The position numbers were made by a program, and so were the translations under genes. Shown here piece after piece: positions 1 to 8,089 of a stretch of DNA of 18,279 nucleotides (position 1 is the first letter of the stretch; each line of letters starts with the position of its first letter). The notes under the pieces are model-generated. The model was not told the origin of the DNA. It saw only the letters and a list, made by a program, of their open reading frames with translations, and did not search any database. The stretch is taken from NCBI GenBank assembly GCA_023246555.1, contig JAHFIC010000008.1, positions 3,080 to 21,358 on the forward strand. Direction: 5' to 3'. The DNA is from Candidatus Magasanikiibacteriota bacterium. Lineage in GTDB: Bacteria; Patescibacteriota; Patescibacteriia; Magasanikbacterales; UBA922.

Positions 1-961
1 CAGCGTTGATTTTTTTTTCAATGGCCTCGGCTAATTTTTTTTGATCGTTGCCATGCACCCGATTAAGGACTTCTTCAAAACCACCATACGCTTCACTCGT
101 GGTAAACACCTCAAGACCAGCGGCCAACGCCTCCAGCACGACCTTATCAATACTGCCGGTTTTACTGGTATGAAGAAATATATCATGGTCGGGATAGAGC
201 GCTTTCAAATCTCCTTGAGTCTTGCCGCCTAAAAAATGAACAACGTCGCCGAGGTTGAGACGGACGACAAGTTCGCGAAGTGTTTTTTCGTACTCGAAAT
301 CCGCGGCAGTAATCGCATCGCCGACAATATCGAGAAGCAATGGACGCGCGAATGTTTTTTTCATTTCCGCAACCGCCAAAATGACGGTTTCCAAATCTTT
401 CACCGGAGAAATACGCGCCACAGAAAGAAACCGGATCGGATCGCCTTCGTCGATGTCGCCACGAGAAGAAAATGCATCAACAGCAATCCCATGTCCAACC
501 ACTTCTACTTTTTTCGTTTTTAACCGACAACTTTCCTTCGACGCGGTAAAAATTTTACTGGCAAACATCGCGGCCACACGCAGACGCCAATTCACGGCTT
601 TGTGGGTATACCACAAAAGGACTTTCTTGCCCGAAACTCGCCACAGCGGGCCACCAAGAATGACATACTCCGGGTTCATGTGAATGAACACGTGGTCGTA
701 TTGTTTGCGATACGTGATAAACGCCAGGCGATAAAAATTGAAAATATATCCGAGCGTGTTTCGCGTGTGGCGTTCAGCCGGCGACTGTTCCTTCCCCAAC
801 GAGAGGACAGTGACATTTGCGGGCAATTGATACTCACCTTTTTTAAGACAAAGAACGATCATGGAATCAACCTGTGCCGCGATACGCTGAAGCCAGGCAT
901 GAAAAAATCCCAAATTGGAATCATTCGTGTCAACAATTTGTGTCACAACCAATAATCGCAT
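1..961 (-). CDS. Glycosyltransferase family 4 (GT-B fold), 3' end cut by window edge
   Basis: The open frame starts at ATG 961 and runs off the left edge after 320 residues, so the last part of the C-terminal domain is missing. The N-terminus (RLLVVTQIVDTND) is a typical GT4 opening strand. Around residues 174-190 (PIRFLSVARISPVKDLETV) comes the start of the nucleotide-sugar-binding Rossmann domain, with IVGD at 212-215. The signature near the end is TGSIDKVVLEALAAG (268-282): the second Glu of the E-x7-E motif is present (E277) and the first is replaced by Gly 269, a variant I recall from other GT4 proteins. It should be a cytoplasmic, retaining sugar transferase acting on a lipid-linked glycan. 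It lies 11 bp after the stop of the upstream membrane protein and is probably co-transcribed. A9 and A8 runs (coding strand) near 10-18 and 35-42 are slippage-prone. Donor and acceptor cannot be told from sequence. Confidence 0.85.
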   Translation of the reverse strand, partial: MRLLVVTQIVDTNDSNLGFFHAWLQRIAAQVDSMIVLCLKKGEYQLPANVTVLSLGKEQSPAERHTRNTLGYIFNFYRLAFITYRKQYDHVFIHMNPEYVILGGPLWRVSGKKVLLWYTHKAVNWRLRVAAMFASKIFTASKESCRLKTKKVEVVGHGIAVDAFSSRGDIDEGDPIRFLSVARISPVKDLETVILAVAEMKKTFARPLLLDIVGDAITAADFEYEKTLRELVVRLNLGDVVHFLGGKTQGDLKALYPDHDIFLHTSKTGSIDKVVLEALAAGLEVFTTSEAYGGFEEVLNRVHGNDQKKLAEAIEKKINA

Positions 962-972
962 ACGTTTACCGC

Positions 973-2655
973 TTACAACTTTTTCTCATAAACGACGATC
1001 GTGGGCCCAAACGATGTAAACGCGCGCAACTGCAGCGGGAGCGGGAGGATCGATACCGGCATCACCGGGCTCCACGCAATCATGGAGCGATTCTTTGTGT
1101 CTGCATCATGGCGGGGCGAAAAGGTTTCAACAATACGAAAACCATTCCGGAGGGCTTGGTCTTCTCCGATATGCCGATCGGGGTGATCTGAAGAAATAAG
1201 AAGATACTGAAATGAAGAAAGCTCTTCTTCCCGGACCCGTCCGTCATTCGGATGCCAATACGTGTATTGACGTGATTTTTCCCCCACAAGATTCCGCTCG
1301 GCAATGAGCGTATCGATCGCGCCGGCTGATCCCACATCGCCCCGAAGAACCGAATGCGGCGCGGGGGTTACTCCGAGCATCACCGGATCGAGCGTGCCGA
1401 TGATTCGACTATTTTCATTTGTATGGGCAAGGAGAAATTTCGCCGCCCGATTTCTGGTATCGCCGCCGAACGCGATCAGGCTGAGCTGTGTGACGCCGTA
1501 TGCCTGCACTGCCAAAAAAAATGCGACCGCATATACCACGCCTTTCCGTTTCTCTAACCGCACACACGCGCGCGCAAAAATAAAAAAGAACGATGGAAGC
1601 GCCCCAAGCAGAAACCGTCCGGTCATGACATTCGAAAATCCAAACACCAGAAGGAATAGCCCGACGTGCGCCCAGGCAAGCGCATCATACGCGTCAAAAC
1701 GCAAGCGATATTTCCGGCGGACACAGACAAAAAACCAAAATAAAAGACAGAGCATCCACGTCGATGCAAGGTCGGCTGAAAGAAAATATTCGCGAATCCA
1801 CTTTGCCACGTACCCAAGCCCAAAAAGCGGCTGGCTGTGTTCAGTGCTTAAAAATACTTGGTAGATTCCCGCAAGGCCGTTTCGAAAAGCCAGTACAAGC
1901 GCCTGGGGGTATCCGAGCATGAGCACGCCGAAAAAAAATACGCCGAGACCAGCCAAGAATGACCGCGGCTGCTGCCAACGGAGTTTGCCGTCGTGAAGCG
2001 TGTGGGCGAGTATGGGATAAATGAGTGTAGTCAACCCGCTTTGCGATACGCTTCCGGCAATCGCCGCCATCCCAAAAGCAAACAGGGAGCGGCGCAGAGT
2101 TTTCTTCTCCAGGAGAAGAAACGATGTGTACATCACGACAATCGTGCTCGCGAAGGCAAAGCTGTGAATACGCGGTTGGACGGAAAATAGCGTCACATAA
2201 AAATTCACTGCCGCAAACAGAAGCGCAAACAGCCCGGCACGACGATTGCCACCCGTAAAACGCGCGGTAACGTGAAATAAAAGGAGAAGCGCCGCGATAT
2301 TTATTACCAGCATTTCAAGCCGAATCCAAAAAAATACCCGCGTTTCTCCCAGCGCGTATACGTAAACAAATTCCGATACGGAATGAAACGCCCCAAGGAC
2401 GCGTCCAGCGCCGACATACAGGGCAATAGTCGGAAGAAAAAGATAGGAACCCAACAGCGGATATTTCTGAATCGTGGCATAAAATGAACCAGTGGTTCCT
2501 GCCCGGGCTGAGTAAAGCAATTGAAACGCCGCGCCGGTATTCGTATCCCACAGACGCTGGCTGTCGAGGCCATTAAAGAGCAGCGCGATTCGCGGAAGAA
2601 AAAAAACCAAAAGAAGCACCATGCACACAACATACAACTTTGTTTTTTCAGTCAT
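973..2655 (-). CDS. Polytopic membrane protein, divergent GT-C glycosyltransferase-like
   Basis: A 560-residue protein with a first membrane segment at about residues 7-27, many further hydrophobic segments up to about residue 400, and a soluble C-terminal part from about 410. This is the layout of GT-C (PMT/ArnT-like) enzymes, which take sugar from a polyprenyl-phosphate donor on the outer face of the membrane. Part of the first loop and the next helices resemble the GT-C protein at 5669-7291: both have a YP..xSYL.LP segment followed by EF and FF..RL. The acidic DE/DD pair expected in the first loop is not obvious; the region reads LDSQRLWDTNTG, so only single Asp residues are available. It could therefore be a divergent transferase or a non-catalytic relative. 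The ATG overlaps the stop of the upstream GT4 gene by 4 nt (ATGA), implying translational coupling. Membrane protein is certain; enzymatic role is inferred. Confidence 0.8.
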   Translation of the reverse strand: MTEKTKLYVVCMVLLLVFFLPRIALLFNGLDSQRLWDTNTGAAFQLLYSARAGTTGSFYATIQKYPLLGSYLFLPTIALYVGAGRVLGAFHSVSEFVYVYALGETRVFFWIRLEMLVINIAALLLLFHVTARFTGGNRRAGLFALLFAAVNFYVTLFSVQPRIHSFAFASTIVVMYTSFLLLEKKTLRRSLFAFGMAAIAGSVSQSGLTTLIYPILAHTLHDGKLRWQQPRSFLAGLGVFFFGVLMLGYPQALVLAFRNGLAGIYQVFLSTEHSQPLFGLGYVAKWIREYFLSADLASTWMLCLLFWFFVCVRRKYRLRFDAYDALAWAHVGLFLLVFGFSNVMTGRFLLGALPSFFFIFARACVRLEKRKGVVYAVAFFLAVQAYGVTQLSLIAFGGDTRNRAAKFLLAHTNENSRIIGTLDPVMLGVTPAPHSVLRGDVGSAGAIDTLIAERNLVGEKSRQYTYWHPNDGRVREEELSSFQYLLISSDHPDRHIGEDQALRNGFRIVETFSPRHDADTKNRSMIAWSPVMPVSILPLPLQLRAFTSFGPTIVVYEKKL

Positions 2656-3839
2656 AAGAGATCATTCAAAACTTTTTTGACAATCGCATCGAGTGCGTGA
2701 AGAGAGAAGATGCTCGCGCTCTTTCGCTTGCAATTCTCCGATAAATATTTACGCTTGTCAATGGACAAAAGCGCCACGAGCGCGTCTGCGTACGCAGAAG
2801 CAGTTTCCGCAGGAAGAAACTCCACTTCTGGAACAAACGGATAATCGGCGATCCCGCGCGGGTGCGTAATGGTTGGGAATCCGCGTGCGAGCGGTTCAAA
2901 AATTTTTTGCTGCATCCCAGCGCCGAAAAACGATGGCACCACGGCAATGTCCATGCCGCGAAGAAACATATCCATATCCTTGACAAACCCTTCGCAGACA
3001 ACGTTGTCTCGAATGTACATTTCCAAATCTTTTGGAAATTTCGCCCCGGTAAGATGAAAAATAAATTTTTTCCCATACGTCTGAAACATCATCGGCGCCA
3101 ATTCTTTCACCAAAAATTCCAACGCGTGGCGATTATGCGCAACCGTATAGGTGGAGCCACAAAAAAACACCTGAAACGCATCCGTCTCTCGCGGCGTATG
3201 TGTTCCTAATTTTTTCGGCAATGCCCGAAGCGGCAAGGTTGCGACATGCGCCGCTCCATGGGCCCGGTACCATGCTTCTTCTTTTGGAGTAATGGCAAAC
3301 ACCGCATCAGACATCCGTGCGGTGATCAATTCTGAAAAATATTTTGGGATAAACTTCACATAATTGAAAAGTGTCCGTCCATCTTCGTCCAAAAAATGCC
3401 TGGACTCCACATTGATCGAACGCGTGATAATAGGAATCTTTCTTTTTTTTACTTCACGATATAGTGGCCAAAGATAGGTATAATCGAACCATACGAGATC
3501 AGGTGCTTCTCGATCAAGTATATGAACGAGCGTCGTCTGCGTGACCGGATCAAAAAATTCCGCCGCCGCTCCGTCCAAGGATAGCGGATGGCGAAACGCG
3601 GAAAATAATTTTTTCCATTTTTTTCCGCGATAACGATACGGCAAGAGAGTGACGGAAACGCCTTCTTTATTCCAAGAAGATTCAATCTCTTTTGTGTCTT
3701 GCCAATCAAAATATTTCCCGAGAACTACGACCTCAAACCCCAAACGCTTCAATTGCCGAATCCCACCGGCGCGATCCTGCTCGTCGGCGCCGGCTTCGGG
3801 ATAGGGAAACCGCGGAGTAACAACAAGAACTTTTTTCAT
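2652..3839 (-). CDS. Glycosyltransferase family 4 (GT-B fold)
   Basis: A 395-residue protein opening with KKVLVVTPRFPYPEAGADEQ, the first strand and glycine-containing loop of a GT4 enzyme. Residues about 1-210 form the acceptor domain (APDLVWFDYTYLW at 112-124). The donor domain starts near 222 (FQVFFCGSTYTVAHNRHAL) and carries GAGMQQKIFEPLARGFPTITH at 306-326, which is the G-x-G-x-x-x-K-x-x-E-x-x-A-x-G-x-P pattern of the subgroup often assigned to Glyco_trans_1_4. In it E315 matches the conserved second Glu while the first is missing. The cytoplasmic transferase would add one sugar to the growing glycan. It is coupled by ATGA overlaps both to asnB upstream and to the membrane protein downstream. 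No Shine-Dalgarno sequence stands out before ATG 3839, which fits reinitiation from the asnB stop. Sugar specificity is unknown. Confidence 0.88.
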   Translation of the reverse strand: MKKVLVVTPRFPYPEAGADEQDRAGGIRQLKRLGFEVVVLGKYFDWQDTKEIESSWNKEGVSVTLLPYRYRGKKWKKLFSAFRHPLSLDGAAAEFFDPVTQTTLVHILDREAPDLVWFDYTYLWPLYREVKKRKIPIITRSINVESRHFLDEDGRTLFNYVKFIPKYFSELITARMSDAVFAITPKEEAWYRAHGAAHVATLPLRALPKKLGTHTPRETDAFQVFFCGSTYTVAHNRHALEFLVKELAPMMFQTYGKKFIFHLTGAKFPKDLEMYIRDNVVCEGFVKDMDMFLRGMDIAVVPSFFGAGMQQKIFEPLARGFPTITHPRGIADYPFVPEVEFLPAETASAYADALVALLSIDKRKYLSENCKRKSASIFSLHALDAIVKKVLNDLL

Positions 3840-5641
3840 ATCATAAATTTTTTACGCCACATTTGAAACGTCAACACGGCCCACAACAGGTTCAGGTGAT
3901 AGGCCTTCACGTCACAATGATCGGCATACATGCGCTGTATTTCCGGGAGGTTCAGGATGTCCGATTCTCCACAAAGCGCATCGTCCATGAGCGGCTTCAG
4001 CTCTCGTCGCAGCCATGCCGACCCGGGCGAAAACCAACCGCGTTTGGGCTGACGCGCGAGGTGCGATGGAAGATGGGGCGCTACCGCTTGTTTCAAAAGC
4101 GATTTCGTTTCACGGCTCGAAATTTTCCATGCGCTGGGAATTTGAAGCGACAATTCCACCAGCCGATAATCCAACAGAGGAACGCGTTGCTCCAATGCCA
4201 CAGCCATGGAGAGCTTATCAGAACGAACGAGCGATTCGTCCGGAAGCCACGAACGAATGTCAGCCCACATGAGCGCGTTTTCGGAATCAGAATCATGAGT
4301 CGTGCCAGAAGAAAAATACTGATTTCCATACACGTGGGGAGTGACCCACTCATTGTCTACCCTTGGCAACAATACGCGTGTCACGTCGTGTTCTTTTTGT
4401 GCCATAAAGGCAAGGTATCGCTTCACCCCTGGTGGCATCTCTAATTTTTTTTCACGGAGAATCATGGACGCTGGTTTCCGAAAAATCCTAGGAACGCGCT
4501 GATACAAAGAAATAATACGGCTCAAACGGTACCGCTCATAGCCGCCGAACAATTCATCGCCCCCGTCGCCGCCGAGCGCAACCACGATATTTTTACGCGC
4601 GAATTTGGACAACAGATACGTCGCAATTTGCGTTGCATTCGCTACCGGTTCATCCATGGCGAATACAATATCGGGGAATACCGCCGCAGCATCCGCTCCG
4701 GTGACAATAAGTTCATGATGGCTGGTGGCGTAATAGTAGCTGGTTTTTCGCGCTAGATCGAAATCCGCATTGAATTTTTCCGGCGCAATATCAAATCCCG
4801 CCGTAAATGTTTCCACCTTCCCCGACAAACATTCGTGCGCGATTCCTAATATCGCGGTCGAATCCACGCCGCCGGACAAAAAGACCCCGACCGGACGCTC
4901 TGAAATCAGCTGGCGCCTGACCGAATCTTTCAATAGCGTCCCCACGCGGTCGACTGCCTCATCGCGAGACGAAAGACGCGTCTGCAATTCTGGATTCCAA
5001 TACCGATGCGTCGATATATTTTTTTCTTTGTACAACAGATATGTTCCTGGCTCTACCTTTTGTATATGCTGAAACATAGTCTGCGGCGCCGGAACATAAA
5101 GCATGCGAAAGTAGACGTTCACCGCCTCTCTATTCATCACGCGGGGAATCCCATGGGCAAGAATCGACTTGATTTCCGATGCGAAAATAAGTTTGCCGTC
5201 CCGCCAATAATAATACAGCGGCTTCACCCCCACATGATCGCGAATAAGGTACAATTGCTTTTTTCGACTATCCCAAAGCGCGATCGAGAAAATGCCGTTG
5301 AATTTTTTCACGGCGTCAATCCCCCACGCATCGTACGCATGAAGAATCACTTCAGTGTCAGTGGCCGAACGAAACCGGTACCCTTTGTGTTCGAGTTCTC
5401 TTCGCAATTCTCGAAAATTGTAGATTTCGCCATTAAACGAGACAATGACCATGCCATCTGTGCTCGTCATGGGTTGCTTCCCTCTCTCTGACAAATCCAA
5501 AATCGCAAGCCGCGTATGACCAAGGCTAATTTCAGGCGCCACAAATACACCGTCGCCATCTGGACCACGGTGCTTCAAGAGCCGATTCATCTTCTGAATT
5601 TTCTCTTGATCGCCCCAATTGAAGCCAGCAATACCACACAT
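3836..5641 (-). CDS. asnB: Asparagine synthetase B-type glutamine amidotransferase
   Basis: A 601-residue, full-length class II glutamine amidotransferase. Cys2 (MCGIAGF) is the Ntn nucleophile once Met1 is removed. R44, N70-G71-E72 (NGEIYN) and D95 form the glutamine pocket. The synthetase domain carries the ATP pyrophosphatase loop SGGVDST at 256-262, then GGDGGDELFGGY at 357-368 and the RSDKLSMA / PLLDYRLVE segments at 473-497. The family hydrolyses glutamine and passes ammonia to an adenylated carboxylate, classically aspartate. AsnB paralogues inside polysaccharide clusters (for example WbpS-type) are thought to amidate uronic-acid sugars, and the location between a GT-C and a GT4 gene makes that role at least as likely here as asparagine synthesis. 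The start codon is fixed by Cys2. There are 27 bp between it and the upstream gene, with no clear Shine-Dalgarno sequence. It overlaps the downstream GT4 by 4 nt. Confidence 0.95.
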   Translation of the reverse strand: MCGIAGFNWGDQEKIQKMNRLLKHRGPDGDGVFVAPEISLGHTRLAILDLSERGKQPMTSTDGMVIVSFNGEIYNFRELRRELEHKGYRFRSATDTEVILHAYDAWGIDAVKKFNGIFSIALWDSRKKQLYLIRDHVGVKPLYYYWRDGKLIFASEIKSILAHGIPRVMNREAVNVYFRMLYVPAPQTMFQHIQKVEPGTYLLYKEKNISTHRYWNPELQTRLSSRDEAVDRVGTLLKDSVRRQLISERPVGVFLSGGVDSTAILGIAHECLSGKVETFTAGFDIAPEKFNADFDLARKTSYYYATSHHELIVTGADAAAVFPDIVFAMDEPVANATQIATYLLSKFARKNIVVALGGDGGDELFGGYERYRLSRIISLYQRVPRIFRKPASMILREKKLEMPPGVKRYLAFMAQKEHDVTRVLLPRVDNEWVTPHVYGNQYFSSGTTHDSDSENALMWADIRSWLPDESLVRSDKLSMAVALEQRVPLLDYRLVELSLQIPSAWKISSRETKSLLKQAVAPHLPSHLARQPKRGWFSPGSAWLRRELKPLMDDALCGESDILNLPEIQRMYADHCDVKAYHLNLLWAVLTFQMWRKKFMI

Positions 5642-5668
5642 ATGACTGAGACACGAATGCTCAATTGT

Positions 5669-7291
5669 CTAGTAAATTGAAAACTTTTTCATAACCATCT
5701 CCGGCCCGATTGATGATGAAAAAAATAACTGTTTCCATCCATCACCAATACCATTGACGACTGAGTCACCGCGCGACTCAACGTACCCGTGAAGCTGGGC
5801 AATCGTCGTGCCGCCACGCGCAAAGATGTCACCAACTCGTTCTTCAGCCAATAACGGTTCATAGATAACATACTCGTACCCGTGGGATTGTCTATACTCT
5901 CCGATATTGGCCAAAAAGTCAACGTTACGGACGCTAAAAAGATTGAGCGCGTGATAACGCGGCGGCGCCAAAACGACAGAACTGAATCGCTCGGCGTTGT
6001 CCACTGAACGGATCGATGCCGCGTCAACCACCTCCTGTTCCTCAATCGATTGGACGGTAGCGGGCAGACGCGTGAGTGGCGCCATGACCATGACTTTGGC
6101 TCCGGCCGGAATCTCTTTTTTTGCGATCTGGAGCATCTGAATACGGGTGTCATTCTTCACCAGCAGAAGGTCGTAACGAATCACCGGGATCATCATAAAC
6201 ACCATCGTGGCAACCGTAAAAAATTTTTTCTCCCCGACTACGGAAATCCCGCGGGCCGCAACGAGGGCAAAAAGCGGATAAAGAAGAAGCAGAAAACGAT
6301 CGGTATGCAAGAATAAAAAGTAAAACGCCGCAATATACAGAAATCCGAATACAGCACTGGCCAGGAGAAATCGATCGCGATGTTTTATGCCGACCACACA
6401 CCTGATGATCAGCCACAAAAGTAACAGCGGTTCGCTCCGAACAAGATTCATGAAATAAAATTCGTATCCGCTCAAGAATCCTGAAAGAGTCTTCGGTGTT
6501 TTGGCGATAAACTCACCGGCAGCGGCCGCGACATAGAATCCCGGCGGCCACAGGCTATAGGCGATAAGCGACAAAAAAAGATACATGCCAACACAGGCCC
6601 ATGGCCACCATTCGCGAAGTGTGCGAAGCCCGAAACGATCCACCAAAAAAAACCAAATGACGATACACAGTGTCAGGAGACCGACTTGCTGGGTGACACC
6701 CATGCCGACCCCGACGATGAGCGATGCGGTAAGGTAGCGCTTTCTTGCACTCCATTCCGGATGAGATAAACAAAAGAGAATAAGAGAGAACATGCCTGTC
6801 GCCGGGACCCAATGCCGACCCCAATGGGAAAAATTGACGTGAAGAAACGAAAATGCCAGAAACGCCGCTGCCAAAAGCGCGGTGCCCTCTCGATGAAACA
6901 TATTCTTTCCTACTCGATAGACAACATATACGGTCGCCGTCCCAATCATCGCGGAAATCAAACGGCTTACGAGAAAGAACACTGACAGATCCGTCTGAAG
7001 GAATTGCGTGAATTCCCCAAAGGTGCCAGAGAAAAAAAGATACTTCACGCATGCGACTGCTATAAATGGCAGAAGATATAAGTACGAAAGATACGGTGGG
7101 TAATAAAATGTACTGATAAAGTCAGCCTGATGAAACGCGGGAATGAGCGTATGAAGCTCCATCATTTTGAACGAACCAAAAATAAACGCCGGCTCATCGC
7201 CAACCAGCCAAAGTGGTAGGCCATAACCGATCCCAACCACGCGCAGTACGAACGCGACGAGGAGAAGAATAGCGAGCAGTTTCTTTGGCAT
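5669..7291 (-). CDS. GT-C membrane glycosyltransferase (PMT/ArnT-like, GT39/GT83 type)
   Basis: A 540-residue polytopic membrane protein. The first helix spans about residues 5-25 and leads into an outside loop with WLVGDEPAF at 28-36; the adjacent D32-E33 pair is the acidic motif expected in GT-C enzymes. YYPPYLSYLYLLP (63-75) resembles the YPP segment seen after the first loop in this superfamily. About ten more hydrophobic stretches follow up to roughly residue 370. A soluble, probably extracytoplasmic tail runs from about 380 to the end. The enzyme would move a sugar from a polyprenyl-phosphate carrier to a glycan, lipid or protein outside the cytoplasm. ATG 7291 is preceded by AGGGTGGGG, a plausible ribosome-binding site, and lies 9 bp after the epimerase stop. 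Acceptor is unknown. Confidence 0.85.
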   Translation of the reverse strand: MPKKLLAILLLVAFVLRVVGIGYGLPLWLVGDEPAFIFGSFKMMELHTLIPAFHQADFISTFYYPPYLSYLYLLPFIAVACVKYLFFSGTFGEFTQFLQTDLSVFFLVSRLISAMIGTATVYVVYRVGKNMFHREGTALLAAAFLAFSFLHVNFSHWGRHWVPATGMFSLILFCLSHPEWSARKRYLTASLIVGVGMGVTQQVGLLTLCIVIWFFLVDRFGLRTLREWWPWACVGMYLFLSLIAYSLWPPGFYVAAAAGEFIAKTPKTLSGFLSGYEFYFMNLVRSEPLLLLWLIIRCVVGIKHRDRFLLASAVFGFLYIAAFYFLFLHTDRFLLLLYPLFALVAARGISVVGEKKFFTVATMVFMMIPVIRYDLLLVKNDTRIQMLQIAKKEIPAGAKVMVMAPLTRLPATVQSIEEQEVVDAASIRSVDNAERFSSVVLAPPRYHALNLFSVRNVDFLANIGEYRQSHGYEYVIYEPLLAEERVGDIFARGGTTIAQLHGYVESRGDSVVNGIGDGWKQLFFSSSIGPEMVMKKFSIY

Positions 7292-7300
7292 ATCCCCACC

Positions 7301-7855
7301 CTACGCGATAACCGATGACCGTCCCAACCACTCTTGAAACAACATCCCTACTTTGTCCCGTTCAGAAACAATCGGATTCGTGACTGGCCAGTCAATGCCG
7401 ATACTTGGGTCGTCGTATCGAATACAACCTTCGCCATTGGGATTATAGTATGCCGTATAATGATACTCCACTTCCGCGACGTCGAGAGTAACGCAAAAAC
7501 CGGACGCGAAGCCGGACGGCACGAACAGTTGTTTTTGATTTTCTGCTGAGAGTTCCATGCCAAACCATTCGCCGCACGTTTTTGAATCTTTGCGGATATC
7601 TACAGCCACGACAAATGCCGCACCATTGATAATTCGAATCAGCTTGCCGAGTGGCGGATCCCATTGGGTATGCAGTCCGCGAAGCACGCCTTTTTTGGAA
7701 TAGGAATGATTCTGTTGAACAAATATTCCATCGTACACCCCAGCGGCTTTGAGGACGTCATGGCGATACACTTCCATAAAAAATCCACGGGCATCATCAT
7801 GGCGCTTTGGAGTCATGAGAAAAAGTCCAGGAATTTTCAACGGTTCTATTTGCAT
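7301..7855 (-). CDS. RmlC/AscE-like NDP-4-keto-deoxysugar epimerase
   Basis: A 184-residue cupin of normal length for the dTDP-4-dehydrorhamnose 3,5-epimerase family. Visible motifs are DARGFFMEVY (21-30), VLRGLHTQ with His62 at the catalytic base position, GKLIRI with Lys71, and YTAYYNP with Tyr137 at the acid position, then DDPSIGIDWP (148-157). Two deviations stand out: the usual GLHYQ/GLHFQ reads GLHTQ, and the usual GFAHGF reads GFASGF (Ser117 for His). With VAVDIRK and AEVEYHYT this suggests a side branch of the family rather than classical RmlC. No rmlA, rmlB or rmlD gene is in the window. It follows an RfbH/ColD-type dehydratase, so a C5-epimerase role like AscE of ascarylose synthesis is more likely than L-rhamnose synthesis. 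No Shine-Dalgarno sequence precedes ATG 7855. The upstream region is unusually rich in dyads. Confidence 0.88.
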   Translation of the reverse strand: MQIEPLKIPGLFLMTPKRHDDARGFFMEVYRHDVLKAAGVYDGIFVQQNHSYSKKGVLRGLHTQWDPPLGKLIRIINGAAFVVAVDIRKDSKTCGEWFGMELSAENQKQLFVPSGFASGFCVTLDVAEVEYHYTAYYNPNGEGCIRYDDPSIGIDWPVTNPIVSERDKVGMLFQEWLGRSSVIA

Positions 7856-8089
7856 AATTTGTTCGATCGATCAAACACGTCGCCGGCAATTGGAGCGGCC
7901 TGACGTCGTTCAACGACACGTGTCGGCGCCCCAGCGTGGCGCCGCACTATGACTCGGCCTCGCTCGTCCCGCCGTTGGCGGGACGAAAAAATGGGGTTGC
8001 TTTAGGGAGTGAGCACGCTGGGCGAACGACCGTGCCAGACAGGGTGTTTCCCGAGCCGAAAATAACACAAAACAAATACAGCGACGAGG
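7856..8089 (-). promoter_or_regulatory. 234-bp non-coding stretch with nested inverted repeats
   Basis: This is the largest gap between genes in the window. It holds a perfect 10-bp hairpin with a 3-nt loop (7964-7986, TCGTCCCGCC/GGCGGGACGA), a CGGCGCC/GGCGCCG hairpin (7924-7944), a 12-bp perfect palindrome CGACACGTGTCG (7914-7925), a GTCGTT/AACGAC pair (7905-7917) and a long-range pair CCCAGCGTG/CACGCTGGG (7930-7938 with 8014-8022). A T6 run lies on the transcribed-strand sense just upstream of the strong hairpin, not after it, so it is not a standard terminator for these genes. I cannot identify a convincing sigma-70 promoter. It could be a structured leader for the epimerase mRNA, an attenuator, or a repeat insertion. 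I see no open frame of note in the gene direction. Confidence 0.5.
7964..7986. repeat. Perfect 10-bp stem, 3-nt loop hairpin
   Basis: The arms 7964-7973 and 7977-7986 are exact reverse complements around a GTT loop. The stem is GC-rich and followed on the plus strand by a run of A, on the minus strand by GCGAGG. It therefore lacks the trailing T tract of an intrinsic terminator in the direction of the genes. It looks like a dispersed palindromic element or an RNA stem within the leader of the epimerase gene. Confidence 0.8.

Noticed and set aside
3863..4444. Plus-strand open frame opposite asnB, and similar long plus-strand frames elsewhere
   Set aside because: They lie fully antisense to well-conserved genes, carry no recognisable domain and have low-complexity basic composition typical of shadow frames.
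7301..7855. dTDP-L-rhamnose pathway (rfbC as part of rmlABCD)
   Set aside because: No rmlA, rmlB or rmlD is present, and the epimerase has non-classical residues and a dideoxysugar-type neighbour.
7964..7991. Intrinsic terminator
   Set aside because: The hairpin is strong but followed by A on the plus strand and by GCGAGG on the minus strand; the T run lies on the wrong side for the minus-strand genes.
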